Notes under the pieces: generated by a model
The model's input: the letters and a program-made list of their open reading frames with translations, nothing else
Database searches by the model: none
What the model was told of the DNA's origin: nothing
Translations under genes and position numbers: made by a program
NCBI GenBank assembly: GCA_900755995.1
Contig: CAAEIM010000233.1
Span: forward strand, 1 to 28,682
DNA: 28,682 nt
Direction of reading: 5' to 3'
Origin: Clostridia bacterium
GTDB taxonomy: Bacteria > Bacillota > Clostridia > Oscillospirales > Acutalibacteraceae
Shown here: positions 15,241 to 22,564 of the stretch, in pieces
Layout: every line of letters begins with the position of its first letter
Position numbering within the stretch: position 1 is the first letter of the stretch

Positions 15241-16209
15241 ATGAAAGCAAAACAAATCAAACAAAGCATATTTGCAATCTTGATGATTGCGGTGCTAATG
15301 GTAGGAACATCGGCTGTCAGTGCAGGAGCGGCAACGCAGAAAACTTATCTTGATACAATGGGATATTCGAGCTTTAATTCTACTTGTCCAAAAAATAATT
15401 GTGGACCTTATCACGGTGAGGATATTCATGGAAATCAATGTGATAATGCTTATGAATTTTTTATTAGATCATTTTATGGTGACTATTCTAATGCTGAAGA
15501 AGTTAAAAATATGGGCTATGTTTCATACACCGTTAGTTTTCTTTTAAACAAAAAGTATAATGACTTTAATTTTAATTTAACATCTGGACAACACATTTCT
15601 AGTGATGGAGTTAAAATAACAATATTTGGTGATAATATACATTTATATGGTAATGGGGTTTCGGAATCTACAAATCAGGTTCCTGCCAGTGTGGACGTTT
15701 CAAATGTTGATATATTAACTTTTGAAATAAGTGTAGAAACAGAATCATTTACTGGCAATAATTCAAATTGGATTATTCTTAATGATGCTTACTTCACAAG
15801 CGAGGGTACAACTCCCGAGCCGACAACAACCGTTGAACCTACCACAAAGCCTGAGCCGACAACAACTGTAGAACCTACTACAAAGCCTGAGCCGGCAACA
15901 ACTGTTGCTCCTACAACTTCAAAGCCTGTTGTAATTCCAACCACTGCTCCTGCATCAACAGCTACAAAAGCAACTTCTTCAACCGAAAAAACTACAACAA
16001 AAGTTAAGCCTACAGCTTCAACAAATGCTACAAGCAAGGTTTCTTCACCTGATACGGCGGGGAAGACAGGTACAGGCTTAAATGACAATGTCCGCAATGA
16101 TAATGGCACAATTAAAACAGGAGATGTTTCTATAGCCGTTATTGTACTGCTTCTTATTTCTTCACTTGCAGCCGGTGGATTTGCTTTTTACAGAAGAAAA
16201 ATTAAATAA
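15241..16209 (+). CDS. Secreted, Thr/Pro-repeat, C-terminally membrane-anchored protein
   Basis: A 322-residue exported protein. A signal peptide (about residues 1-31, cut near SAGAA) is followed by a roughly 150-residue domain I do not recognise, with Cys residues near its start and beta-rich character. Then come tandem 12-residue EPTTTVEPTTKP units, a Thr/Ser/Lys-rich stalk, and a terminal segment IKTGDVSIAVIVLLLISSLA plus FYRRKIK. That tail has the layout of a wall-sorting signal (helix plus basic end), but TGD stands where LPXTG would be expected. It is probably a surface adhesin or binding protein. AGGAGG precedes the ATG. Base composition is noticeably AT-rich. Regulation by the divergent XRE protein is likely. 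Confidence 0.75.
   Translation: MKAKQIKQSIFAILMIAVLMVGTSAVSAGAATQKTYLDTMGYSSFNSTCPKNNCGPYHGEDIHGNQCDNAYEFFIRSFYGDYSNAEEVKNMGYVSYTVSFLLNKKYNDFNFNLTSGQHISSDGVKITIFGDNIHLYGNGVSESTNQVPASVDVSNVDILTFEISVETESFTGNNSNWIILNDAYFTSEGTTPEPTTTVEPTTKPEPTTTVEPTTKPEPATTVAPTTSKPVVIPTTAPASTATKATSSTEKTTTKVKPTASTNATSKVSSPDTAGKTGTGLNDNVRNDNGTIKTGDVSIAVIVLLLISSLAAGGFAFYRRKIK
15817..15927 (+). repeat. Tandem 36-base coding repeats
   Basis: Two full 36-base units (15817-15852, 15853-15888) encode EPTTTVEPTTKP; a third, diverged unit of 39 bases ends at 15927. They encode the stalk of the secreted protein and are prone to copy-number change. Confidence 0.75.
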
Positions 16210-16220
16210 TGCATAAATTA

Positions 16221-16257
16221 AAAAGCTGACAGAAATAAACCTCTGTCAGCTTTTTTG
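16221..16257. terminator. Bidirectional terminator
   Basis: AAAAGCTGACAG (16221-16232) pairs with CTGTCAGCTTTT (16243-16254), with T6. It serves the secreted protein gene and the convergent reverse rubrerythrin. Confidence 0.85.
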
Positions 16258-16275
16258 TATCTCTGATATAGTTAA

Positions 16276-16818
16276 TCAGTCAGCAAAATACCTCTTTAAA
16301 AGACCTGCAAAGCCTGCGCCGTGTCTTGCCTCGTCCTTTGCCATTTCGTGTACTGTATCGTGAATAGCGTCAAGGTTCTGAGCCTTTGCTCTCTTTGCAA
16401 GGTCAAACTTACCCTCGCAAGCACCTGCCTCAGCCTCTGCTCTCATCTGGAGATTCTTCTTTGTGCTGTCTGTGATTACTTCGCCGAGAAGCTCTGCAAA
16501 CTTAGCAGCGTGCTCTGCCTCTTCAAAAGCATACTTTGTAAATGCAGCTGAAACCTCAGGATAACCCTCTCTGTCAGCAACTCTTGCCATTGCAAGGTAC
16601 ATACCAACTTCTGAACATTCGCCCTCAAAGTTAGCTCTTAAATCCTTGATAATATCCTCGCTCACGCCCTGAGCAACGCCTACTTCGTGAACTGTTGCGA
16701 ATGAAGCACCCTCTACAACCTCTTTAAACTTGCTTGCCGGAGCTTTACACTGTGGGCAAGCCTCCGGAGCTGTTGGTCCTTCATAAACATATCCGCATAC
16801 TGTACAATACCATTTCAT
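16276..16818 (-). CDS. Reverse rubrerythrin (peroxide/oxygen reductase)
   Basis: A 180-residue oxidative-stress enzyme. The rubredoxin-type FeS4 domain is at the N-terminus (Cys at 5, 8, 21 and 24), followed by a four-helix diiron domain with the ExxH pairs EEAEH and DEARH. Because the order is the opposite of classical rubrerythrin, it belongs to the reverse class known from clostridia, which reduces H2O2 (and O2) with NADH-derived electrons. AAGGAG stands before the ATG. It follows the PerR-like gene on the same strand with 68 bases between, a common PerR-regulon layout. Confidence 0.94.
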   Translation of the reverse strand: MKWYCTVCGYVYEGPTAPEACPQCKAPASKFKEVVEGASFATVHEVGVAQGVSEDIIKDLRANFEGECSEVGMYLAMARVADREGYPEVSAAFTKYAFEEAEHAAKFAELLGEVITDSTKKNLQMRAEAEAGACEGKFDLAKRAKAQNLDAIHDTVHEMAKDEARHGAGFAGLLKRYFAD

Positions 16819-16886
16819 AATTTTTTCTCCTTTTCAATAAATATATAGTGTGTTTAAAATACCATTAATATACCGTAGGGTTGGTA

Positions 16887-17270
16887 TCAATGATTGAGGC
16901 AATCAGAACATTTTCCGTAATATATTACCAGCTTGCTTTCAATAGTGTAACCCTTGCCGATAAGCGAAAGGCTCTCCGTTGACAAGCCGCCGTCATCCAT
17001 AACGTCCATTACCCTGCCGCAGTTTGTGCATACAAAATGTGTGTGAGGGGAAGTAACACCGTCAATACGTTCTTCTCCGTTTACGTTACACACAACTCTA
17101 ATCATACCCTCATTTTTAAACAATGAGATGTTACGATATACTGTGCCAAGACTCAGGTCGGGATAATCCGGCTTTAACTGTTCATATATCCAACGGGCAC
17201 TCGGGTGAGTGTTCGTACTGAGAATTGTGTTGTATATTGCGTTCCTTTTAGAACTAAAATTTCTTTTCAT
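16887..17270 (-). CDS. Fur-family regulator, PerR-like
   Basis: A 127-residue metalloregulator. The winged helix occupies about residues 1-75 (HPSARWIYEQL, LSLGTVYRNISLF). The dimer domain includes PHTHFVCTNCGRVMDV with the HxH metal site and a CxxC, and a second CxxC (CSDC) near the end; together these make the structural zinc site. The position beside reverse rubrerythrin points to PerR, the peroxide sensor, rather than Fur or Zur. AGGAG stands ahead of the start. A palindromic Fur-type box lies 40 bases upstream, suggesting autoregulation. Function within the Fur family is inferred from context. Confidence 0.88.
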   Translation of the reverse strand: MKRNFSSKRNAIYNTILSTNTHPSARWIYEQLKPDYPDLSLGTVYRNISLFKNEGMIRVVCNVNGEERIDGVTSPHTHFVCTNCGRVMDVMDDGGLSTESLSLIGKGYTIESKLVIYYGKCSDCLNH

Positions 17271-17309
17271 TACAACAGTTTCTCCTAAAAATTAATAATG
17301 ATTACTGAT

Positions 17310-17325
17310 TGATAATATATTATCA
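17310..17325. promoter_or_regulatory. Fur/PerR-type palindromic box
   Basis: TGATAATATATTATCA is a perfect 16-base palindrome. It matches the arms of the TGATAAT-N-ATTATCA Fur-type box but with a 2-base centre. It sits between the divergent PerR-like and deacetylase genes. Confidence 0.55.
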
Positions 17326-17395
17326 CAACTAAAATATTTTATATTTGCATAAAAGAAATATAAAATATTTTTTATAAAAAATTTTGGAGGTATAT

Positions 17396-18256
17396 ATGGT
17401 GAAACTATTCAAAAACAGATTAAAGGCACTTTTAATTTCTCTGATTGCTGTAATTGTGCCGATTTTCGTGCTTTGCGCTTTAAGCGGCGCAGCCGAAACT
17501 CCTAAGGATACAGTAAAAGTGCCCATAATTATGTATCATTCACTTTTAAAGGATAAGGCAAGTCTAAACGATTATGTGATTTCACCTGAGTTATTTGAAG
17601 ATGATTTAAAATATTTTAAAGAGAACGGCTACACCACTGTAACAGTCAATGATTTAATAGATTATGTGTATCAGGATAAGCCCCTGCCGCAAAAATGCGT
17701 TATGCTCACCTTTGATGACGGATACTACAATAATTATGAATATGCCTTTCCGCTTCTGAAAAAATATAACGCTAAAGTCGTGATTTCTCCCATCGCAAAG
17801 CTCAGCGAAGTTTATACCGAAGCACAGGAAAGAAATCCCGCATACGGTCATCTGCTTGAAGATGATTATAAGGAAATGTACAGCTCAGGACTGGTAGAAT
17901 TTCAAAATCATTCCTACAATATGCATAAGCTGACGCCCAGAAAGGGGATAGGGAAAAAATTTAAGGAAACCGACGAGGAATATAAAGCAGTAATTACAGA
18001 GGATATTTCCAATGCGCAGCGCTATATTGAAAGCGTAACAGGAAAGCCGCCTACGACATTTGTATATCCTTTCGGAGAGGAAAACGGTGAAAGCCTTGAC
18101 ATTCTCAAAAAAATGGGCTTTTTATCTACTCTTAATTGCTCGGAAAAGGTCAATTATATTTCAAAAGACCCCGAGAGCTTATATGAACTTGGAAGATTTC
18201 GCAGGGATAATTCAGAATCCGCCGCTCAGCTTATGGAAAGAATAAGCAAAAAATAA
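17396..18256 (+). CDS. Polysaccharide deacetylase (CE4), membrane-anchored or secreted
   Basis: A 286-residue enzyme with an N-terminal hydrophobic anchor/signal (residues about 9-32) and a NodB-type catalytic domain. Motif 1 is TFDDG at 105-109 (catalytic and metal Asp). Motif 2 is NHSYNMH at 171-177, with the two metal His at 172 and 177. A YPFGE segment serves as motif 3. CE4 enzymes remove N-acetyl (or O-acetyl) groups from peptidoglycan or other glycans. VPIIMYHSL at about 42-50 is typical of the YadE/PgaB-like group. ATG 17396 is preceded by GGAGG. It heads a same-strand group with an amidase-like protein. The substrate cannot be assigned. Confidence 0.9.
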   Translation: MVKLFKNRLKALLISLIAVIVPIFVLCALSGAAETPKDTVKVPIIMYHSLLKDKASLNDYVISPELFEDDLKYFKENGYTTVTVNDLIDYVYQDKPLPQKCVMLTFDDGYYNNYEYAFPLLKKYNAKVVISPIAKLSEVYTEAQERNPAYGHLLEDDYKEMYSSGLVEFQNHSYNMHKLTPRKGIGKKFKETDEEYKAVITEDISNAQRYIESVTGKPPTTFVYPFGEENGESLDILKKMGFLSTLNCSEKVNYISKDPESLYELGRFRRDNSESAAQLMERISKK

Positions 18257-18318
18257 TTTACAGAATAATATAATGTATGGTGCGTTCTGCATTATTTTAT
18301 ATACAAGGAGAATTTACT

Positions 18319-18861
18319 ATGCCAAAGGTATATTTAAGTCCGTCACTTCAGGAGTACAATCCATATGTTGACGGCGGCAACGAGGAATACTATATGAACC
18401 TGATAGCTGACGCTATGCAGCCGTATCTTAGTGCAAGCGGAATTGAGTTTGACCGCAACAGCCCTGAAATGACGCTCTCGCAGGCGATAAATGATTCAAA
18501 CAGTTCGACAAATGACTTGCATCTGGCAATTCACAGCAATGCAGCTCCCGAAGGCTCGGCAGGCAGATATACGGGTGCGGATATTTACTACTACCCGTCA
18601 AGTGCAAAGGGCAAACGGTTTGCAGAGATTTTAAAGCAAAATTATAAAAATGTTTATCCTTATTCCGATGATGTAGATATTATCCCTACCACAAGTCTTG
18701 CGGAGGTAAGGCGCACAAAAGCCCCGTCTGCATTAATTGAGGTTGCCTATCACGATAATCCCGAGGAAGCTCAGTGGATAAGAGAAAACATTGATGCAAT
18801 CGGCAGAAATCTTGCGCAATCTGTCGCTGAGTATTTCGGCGTTCCTTTTGTTGAGGCTTGA
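18319..18861 (+). CDS. Amidase_3-type N-acetylmuramoyl-L-alanine amidase homologue, atypical
   Basis: A 180-residue protein spanning the Amidase_3 fold. Recognisable are the helix with NEEYYMNLIADAM (metal Glu), LHLAIHSNAAPEG with metal His at 72, and ALIEVAYHDN with the catalytic Glu at 141. The usual first zinc ligand, in a GHGG loop at the N-terminus, is absent: the corresponding strand reads VYLSPSLQEYNPY. It has no signal peptide. It may be a substituted-site or weak amidase, a cytoplasmic or phage-type relative, or may use another residue. ATG 18319 has AAGGAG upstream. It lies 62 bases after the deacetylase, suggesting a joint cell-wall role. Confidence 0.78.
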   Translation: MPKVYLSPSLQEYNPYVDGGNEEYYMNLIADAMQPYLSASGIEFDRNSPEMTLSQAINDSNSSTNDLHLAIHSNAAPEGSAGRYTGADIYYYPSSAKGKRFAEILKQNYKNVYPYSDDVDIIPTTSLAEVRRTKAPSALIEVAYHDNPEEAQWIRENIDAIGRNLAQSVAEYFGVPFVEA

Positions 18862-18886
18862 AATAATACAGTCGATAGTGTATAAT
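18858..18886 (+). promoter_or_regulatory. Sigma-A-type promoter for the LUD-domain gene
   Basis: TTGAAA (18858-18863), 17 bases, TATAAT (18881-18886). The -35 overlaps the stop codon of the amidase-like gene. Confidence 0.6.
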
Positions 18887-18912
18887 TGAAATATTCAAAA
18901 GGAAGTGTAAAT

Positions 18913-19584
18913 ATGGCTGTTTTAAGCGATAATACAAGGGCAAGAATTGAAAAAACCATTAAAAATCTTAAAGAAAATAATATGGAAGCGTATTTCTGCG
19001 AAAACAAGGAAGCTGCGTGTGCGCTTGTAAGAACTCTTATAAACAAAGGTGATGTTATCTCAAGCGGAGGCTCTGTCACTCTTAAAGAAACCGGAGTGTA
19101 TGACATTATCACTTCTTCCGATTATAATTATCTCGATAGGGCGGCGCAGGGAATTACTCAGGAGCAGATTGAGGAGGTTTACCGAAAAACCTTTTCGGCT
19201 GACGCTTACTTTGCAAGCAGCAACGCTGTTACCGAAAACGGTGAGCTTTATAATGTTGACGGTAATACAAACCGTGTGTCTGCAATTCTTTACGGTCCAA
19301 AGAGCGTTATCCTTGTTTGCGGTTATAATAAAATTGTAAAAAATATTGACGAGGCTGTTGACAGAGTAAAAAGGATTGCCGCTCCGTGCAATACTGTCAG
19401 GCTTAATATTGATACCTACTGCGGTAAAATGGGCAAGTGTGTGTCGGCAGATGATGAAAACGCCGAGCTTTGCTCAGGCTGTAAAAGTGACAAAAGAATT
19501 TGCTGTAATTATGTAGTTTGTGCTCAGCAGAGGCATAAAAACAGAATAAAGGTTATAATAATCGGCGAAGAATACGGTTATTAA
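18913..19584 (+). CDS. LUD-domain protein (LutC/YkgG-related)
   Basis: A 223-residue protein of the LUD (formerly DUF162) family. Marks are the GDVISSGGSVTLKETG loop, ADAYFASSNAVTENGELYNVDG and RVSAILYGPKSVILVCGYNKIV. The C-terminal 45 residues are Cys-rich (about eight Cys from CGKMGKC onward), which could bind metal. LUD proteins are known from L-lactate oxidation (LutABC), but stand-alone members in clostridia are uncharacterised, and no lutA or lutB is nearby. AAGGAAG precedes the ATG. It has its own promoter and is probably a single transcription unit. Confidence 0.88.
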   Translation: MAVLSDNTRARIEKTIKNLKENNMEAYFCENKEAACALVRTLINKGDVISSGGSVTLKETGVYDIITSSDYNYLDRAAQGITQEQIEEVYRKTFSADAYFASSNAVTENGELYNVDGNTNRVSAILYGPKSVILVCGYNKIVKNIDEAVDRVKRIAAPCNTVRLNIDTYCGKMGKCVSADDENAELCSGCKSDKRICCNYVVCAQQRHKNRIKVIIIGEEYGY

Positions 19585-19616
19585 TATTCACCCTACAATG
19601 TGACCTAACACCAAAA

Positions 19617-19656
19617 CTGCAAGCCGTGCCTGTATTAATATAAGCACGGCTTGCAG
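19617..19656 (-). terminator. Hairpin downstream of the Asn-ladder ORF
   Basis: A perfect 13-bp stem (19617-19629 with 19644-19656, CTGCAAGCCGTGC and complement) and a 14-base loop. The minus strand continues TTTTGG, a weak T tract, so it most likely ends the minus-strand ORF; there is no T run on the plus strand. Confidence 0.6.
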
Positions 19657-19673
19657 ATAGGATATGAACTCTA

Positions 19674-19835
19674 TCAGTCAAAGTTGTTCTGGTTGTTATT
19701 CTGGTTCTTATTCTGGTTCTTATTCTGATTGTTGTTCTTGTTCTGGTTGTTATTCTGGTTCTTGTTCTGGTTGCTGTTTTTGTTCTGGTTATTGTTCTGG
19801 TTGTTGTTCTGATTGTTATTCTGGTTGAAGTTCAT
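19674..19835 (-). CDS. 53-residue Asn-ladder microprotein (NQN[N/K] repeats)
   Basis: The ATG at 19835 is preceded by GGAGGGAGGTG with a 7-base gap, as good a ribosome site as any in the window. The 54-codon frame ends TGA at 19674-19676. Composition is 32 Asn, 11 Gln, 5 Lys, with single Ser and Asp and two Phe. Every even-numbered residue from 2 to 50 is Asn; odd residues are mostly Gln, Asn or Lys. The sequence starts MNFNQNNNQ and ends QNNFD. It has no signal peptide or membrane helix. All 11 Gln codons are CAG, and Asn is 24 AAC to 8 AAT. I do not recognise a family. A two-residue period suits a beta strand with one all-Asn face, so an amyloid- or ladder-type assembly is conceivable. It could also be a disordered spore or stress protein. 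Confidence 0.7.
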   Translation of the reverse strand: MNFNQNNNQNNNQNNNQNKNSNQNKNQNNNQNKNNNQNKNQNKNQNNNQNNFD

Positions 19836-19889
19836 ATTAACACCTCCCTCCGATATGATTATTATTTTCGTTTCTGAGGATTTTATACA

Positions 19890-21212
19890 ATGAAAAATTT
19901 TTTAGATAAAATGAAGGCTCTGCTTGGCGATGAGTTTGAGGATTTTTTAAAATTTTATAATTCGGGCGGCGAGCATTACAGAGGTCTGAGAGTTAATACT
20001 CTTAAATGCTCTGCTGACAAGCTTGCCGAGTTACTCGATTTTGAGCTTAAGCCTGCGCCGTTTTGCAGTGAAGACTTTTACATACCCAATGAGGTAGCTT
20101 CATTGGGCAATAACCCACTTCACCACGCAGGAGCTTTTTATATTCAGGAGCCGTCTGCATCCTCGGCAGTTACAATGCTCGACGTCAGAGAGGGCGATTT
20201 TGTGCTTGACCTTTGCGCAGCACCGGGAGGAAAGAGCACCCAGATTGCGGCTAAACTGAATTCAAAGGGATTTTTGTGGAGCAATGAGATAGTTAAAAAC
20301 AGAGCTAATATTTTGCTATCGAATATTGAAAGACTTGGCATAAGAAACTGCACTGTGTCAAACGCCTATCCCGAGGTGCTCTGCGAAAGGCTTGCACAGA
20401 GCTTTGACAAGGTGCTTGTTGACGCTCCGTGCAGCGGCGAGGGAATGTTCAGAAAGGATTCAACCGCCCTGAGCGAGTGGAGCGATGAGCACGTAAAAAG
20501 CTGCGCCGAAAGACAGCTTAAAATTCTGAACAGCGCAAAAACGGCTCTTAAACCGGGCGGAATTATGGTGTACTCAACCTGCACATTTTCCAAAGAAGAA
20601 AATGAGGGAGTTATCACAAGATTTTTAGAAGAAAATCCTGACTTCACTCTTGAGGATTCGGGGGTAGCTTTCGGCAGACCTGCGCTTAAATATGCAAGAC
20701 GGATTTTTCCTATGGACGGCGGCGAGGGTCATTTTGCAGCAAGGCTAAGAAAAGCAGGAGAGCTGTACGATAATTCTTATGCAGAAAATAGGCATATCAA
20801 AATTGACAGCAAAATTCTTGATTTTTATGACAGCATTTTTATTAACAGACCGTTTGGCGAGAATATAGAGGTAATCGGCGACAAAATTATTATTTTGCCC
20901 GAAAATCGAGTACAGGCTGACAGGCTGCCCGTGCTGCGCAGCGGAATAGTTCTCGGTCAGATTGTGAAAAACAGAATTGAACCGCATCATTGCGCATTTA
21001 TGGCGGCAAGGGCGGAGGACTGCGTGTCAAGGGTTGATTTTGATGTAAATTCGGCAGAGCTAAGAGCATTTCTTCACGGTGAGGAAATTGCCGTTGACAG
21101 CAGCATAAAAGGTTACACCGCAGTTTGCGTGAACGGAATTACCACAGGCTTTGGCAAATGCTCAAACGGCAGGCTTAAAAATAAATATCCGAAAGGACTC
21201 AGATTTTTATAA
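19890..21212 (+). CDS. rRNA (cytosine-C5)-methyltransferase, RsmB/RsmF (NOL1/NOP2/Sun) family
   Basis: A 440-residue SAM-dependent RNA m5C methyltransferase. The N-terminal RNA-contact domain (RGLRVNTLK) leads to the Rossmann core: LDLCAAPGGKSTQIA for SAM, the VDAPCSGEGMFRKD motif with Cys 181 (product release), and YSTCTFSKEENE with Cys 231, the catalytic nucleophile. The C-terminal 150 residues look like the RsmF-type PUA-like extension, ending KNKYPKGLRFL. That makes RsmF-type more likely than RsmB. Its stop shares one base with the ATG of the next gene, so it is translationally coupled to rsmA. Confidence 0.9.
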   Translation: MKNFLDKMKALLGDEFEDFLKFYNSGGEHYRGLRVNTLKCSADKLAELLDFELKPAPFCSEDFYIPNEVASLGNNPLHHAGAFYIQEPSASSAVTMLDVREGDFVLDLCAAPGGKSTQIAAKLNSKGFLWSNEIVKNRANILLSNIERLGIRNCTVSNAYPEVLCERLAQSFDKVLVDAPCSGEGMFRKDSTALSEWSDEHVKSCAERQLKILNSAKTALKPGGIMVYSTCTFSKEENEGVITRFLEENPDFTLEDSGVAFGRPALKYARRIFPMDGGEGHFAARLRKAGELYDNSYAENRHIKIDSKILDFYDSIFINRPFGENIEVIGDKIIILPENRVQADRLPVLRSGIVLGQIVKNRIEPHHCAFMAARAEDCVSRVDFDVNSAELRAFLHGEEIAVDSSIKGYTAVCVNGITTGFGKCSNGRLKNKYPKGLRFL

Positions 21213-22072
21213 TGAACAACTTATCAGATATAGGAAAAATAAAAGAAATTCTTTCAAAACACGGCTTTACATTTTCAAAATCACTCGGTCAGAATTTTCT
21301 GATAAATCCGTCTGTCTGCCCGAGAATGGCAGAGTACAGCGGAGCAGGAGAAGGAGTCGGAGTGATTGAGGTCGGCCCCGGTATTGGAGTTCTCACAAAT
21401 GAGCTTTGTCAGCTTGCCGACAAGGTCGTGGCGGTTGAGCTTGACAAAAGACTTTTGCCTGTGCTTGATGAAACACTTGCTGAGTACGATAATTTAAAGG
21501 TGATAAATGAGGATATTCTCAAGCTTGACCTTCACAGGCTCATTGCAGAGGAATTTGAGGGAATGAGGGTTGTGGTATGCGCCAATTTGCCATACTACAT
21601 AACATCTCCCGTAATAATGAAGCTGCTTGAGGACAGACTCCCCGTTGAGGCTATAACCGTTATGGTTCAAAAAGAGGCGGCTCAGAGAATTTGCGCAGAG
21701 GTGGGAACAAGACAGAGCGGTGCTGTTACAGTTTCGGTTAATTTTTATGCCGAGCCTGAAATGCTGTTTGCTGTGAGTGCAGGCTCATTTATGCCCGCTC
21801 CCAAGGTCGATTCTGCGGTAATCAGACTCAATGTGCGCAAAGAACCTCCTGTAAAGGTAAACAGCGAAAAGCTGCTTTTCGCTGTAATAAAGGCGGCTTT
21901 TTCACAGAGAAGAAAAACTCTTGCAAACTCGTTAAGCTCAGGTCTTTCTATTGAAAAGGGGAGAATAAACGAGCTTTTAGCTCGCTCGGATGTAGAAACA
22001 AATGCCCGTGCGGAAAAGCTCAGTCTTGATGATTTTGCAAGCATTGCCAATAATCTGCAGGAGATGATTTAA
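21212..22072 (+). CDS. rsmA: 16S rRNA dimethyladenosine transferase
   Basis: A 286-residue KsgA/RsmA enzyme that dimethylates two adjacent adenosines in the 3' loop of helix 45 of 16S rRNA, a late assembly check. Present are SLGQNFLINPSV, the SAM loop VGPGIGVLTNEL, the VVAVELDKRLLP acidic loop, the catalytic NLPYYITSP and, near the C-terminus, AFSQRRKTLANSL. Length and order are normal. The start overlaps the upstream stop (TAATG), giving a two-gene rRNA-modification unit. Confidence 0.97.
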   Translation: MNNLSDIGKIKEILSKHGFTFSKSLGQNFLINPSVCPRMAEYSGAGEGVGVIEVGPGIGVLTNELCQLADKVVAVELDKRLLPVLDETLAEYDNLKVINEDILKLDLHRLIAEEFEGMRVVVCANLPYYITSPVIMKLLEDRLPVEAITVMVQKEAAQRICAEVGTRQSGAVTVSVNFYAEPEMLFAVSAGSFMPAPKVDSAVIRLNVRKEPPVKVNSEKLLFAVIKAAFSQRRKTLANSLSSGLSIEKGRINELLARSDVETNARAEKLSLDDFASIANNLQEMI

Positions 22073-22303
22073 ATGAAAAAGCAAAAAATGAATGTGCTTT
22101 TTAAAATTGCATTTATTCTGCTGTTAGTCTGCATAGTTATGATTGTTTTTTCAATTATAATTGCCTATGCATTTGAAAGCGAGCTGTGGTCTTCTGTCTG
22201 TTCCGCAGGCGGAGTGCTTCTGGCGACTGTGGGAATTATTCTTGCAATGTTCAGCAAGCCAAAAAAGATGAAGTCGGAAAAAGAAAGAAAAAGAAAATCC
22301 TGA
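22073..22303 (+). CDS. Small membrane protein with two TM helices
   Basis: A 76-residue protein whose start follows the rsmA stop with no gap. It has two hydrophobic helices (about residues 9-32 and 43-60) and a strongly basic C-terminus (KPKKMKSEKERKRKS), which by the positive-inside rule stays in the cytoplasm. No family is recognised. It is coupled in translation to rsmA. Confidence 0.65.
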   Translation: MKKQKMNVLFKIAFILLLVCIVMIVFSIIIAYAFESELWSSVCSAGGVLLATVGIILAMFSKPKKMKSEKERKRKS

Positions 22304-22311
22304 AAAAGCTG

Positions 22312-22340
22312 TTGACAAAAAATGAATAATCTGTTAGAAT
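22312..22340 (+). promoter_or_regulatory. Sigma-A-type promoter for the riboswitch-ATPase unit
   Basis: TTGACA (22312-22317), 17 bases, TAGAAT (22335-22340), 10 bases before the riboswitch. Confidence 0.75.
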
Positions 22341-22349
22341 AAAACCACC

Positions 22350-22497
22350 ATAAAAGGGAGTAGTTTGCAGAATAGCTGTGATACAATTCGTCAATCTCAT
22401 ACCTTAGGGTATCGGTTGTATCTTAAAAAACGAGACTTTTATTGTATATTCCTGTATATAACCGCAGGGAGCTACAATAAAAGTCTTTTTTATTTTT
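22350..22497 (+). promoter_or_regulatory. yybP-ykoY (Mn2+) riboswitch with expression-platform terminator
   Basis: The aptamer begins AAAGGGAGTAGTTTGC and includes TCGTCAATCTCATACC, GGTATCGGTTGTAT and ACGAGAC, in the order and sequence typical of the yybP-ykoY class. The platform is a strong terminator: AGACTTTTATTGTA (22433-22446) pairs with TACAATAAAAGTCT (22473-22486) and is followed by T residues. This class binds Mn2+ and normally turns on exporters when Mn2+ is high by preventing the terminator. The ATPase start is 68 bases beyond. Confidence 0.88.
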
Positions 22498-22564
22498 CGG
22501 TAAATTCTCACCGCCTGCTTTATTTGCACAACTTTCTTTTATAAGACGAAATATGGAGGAATCT

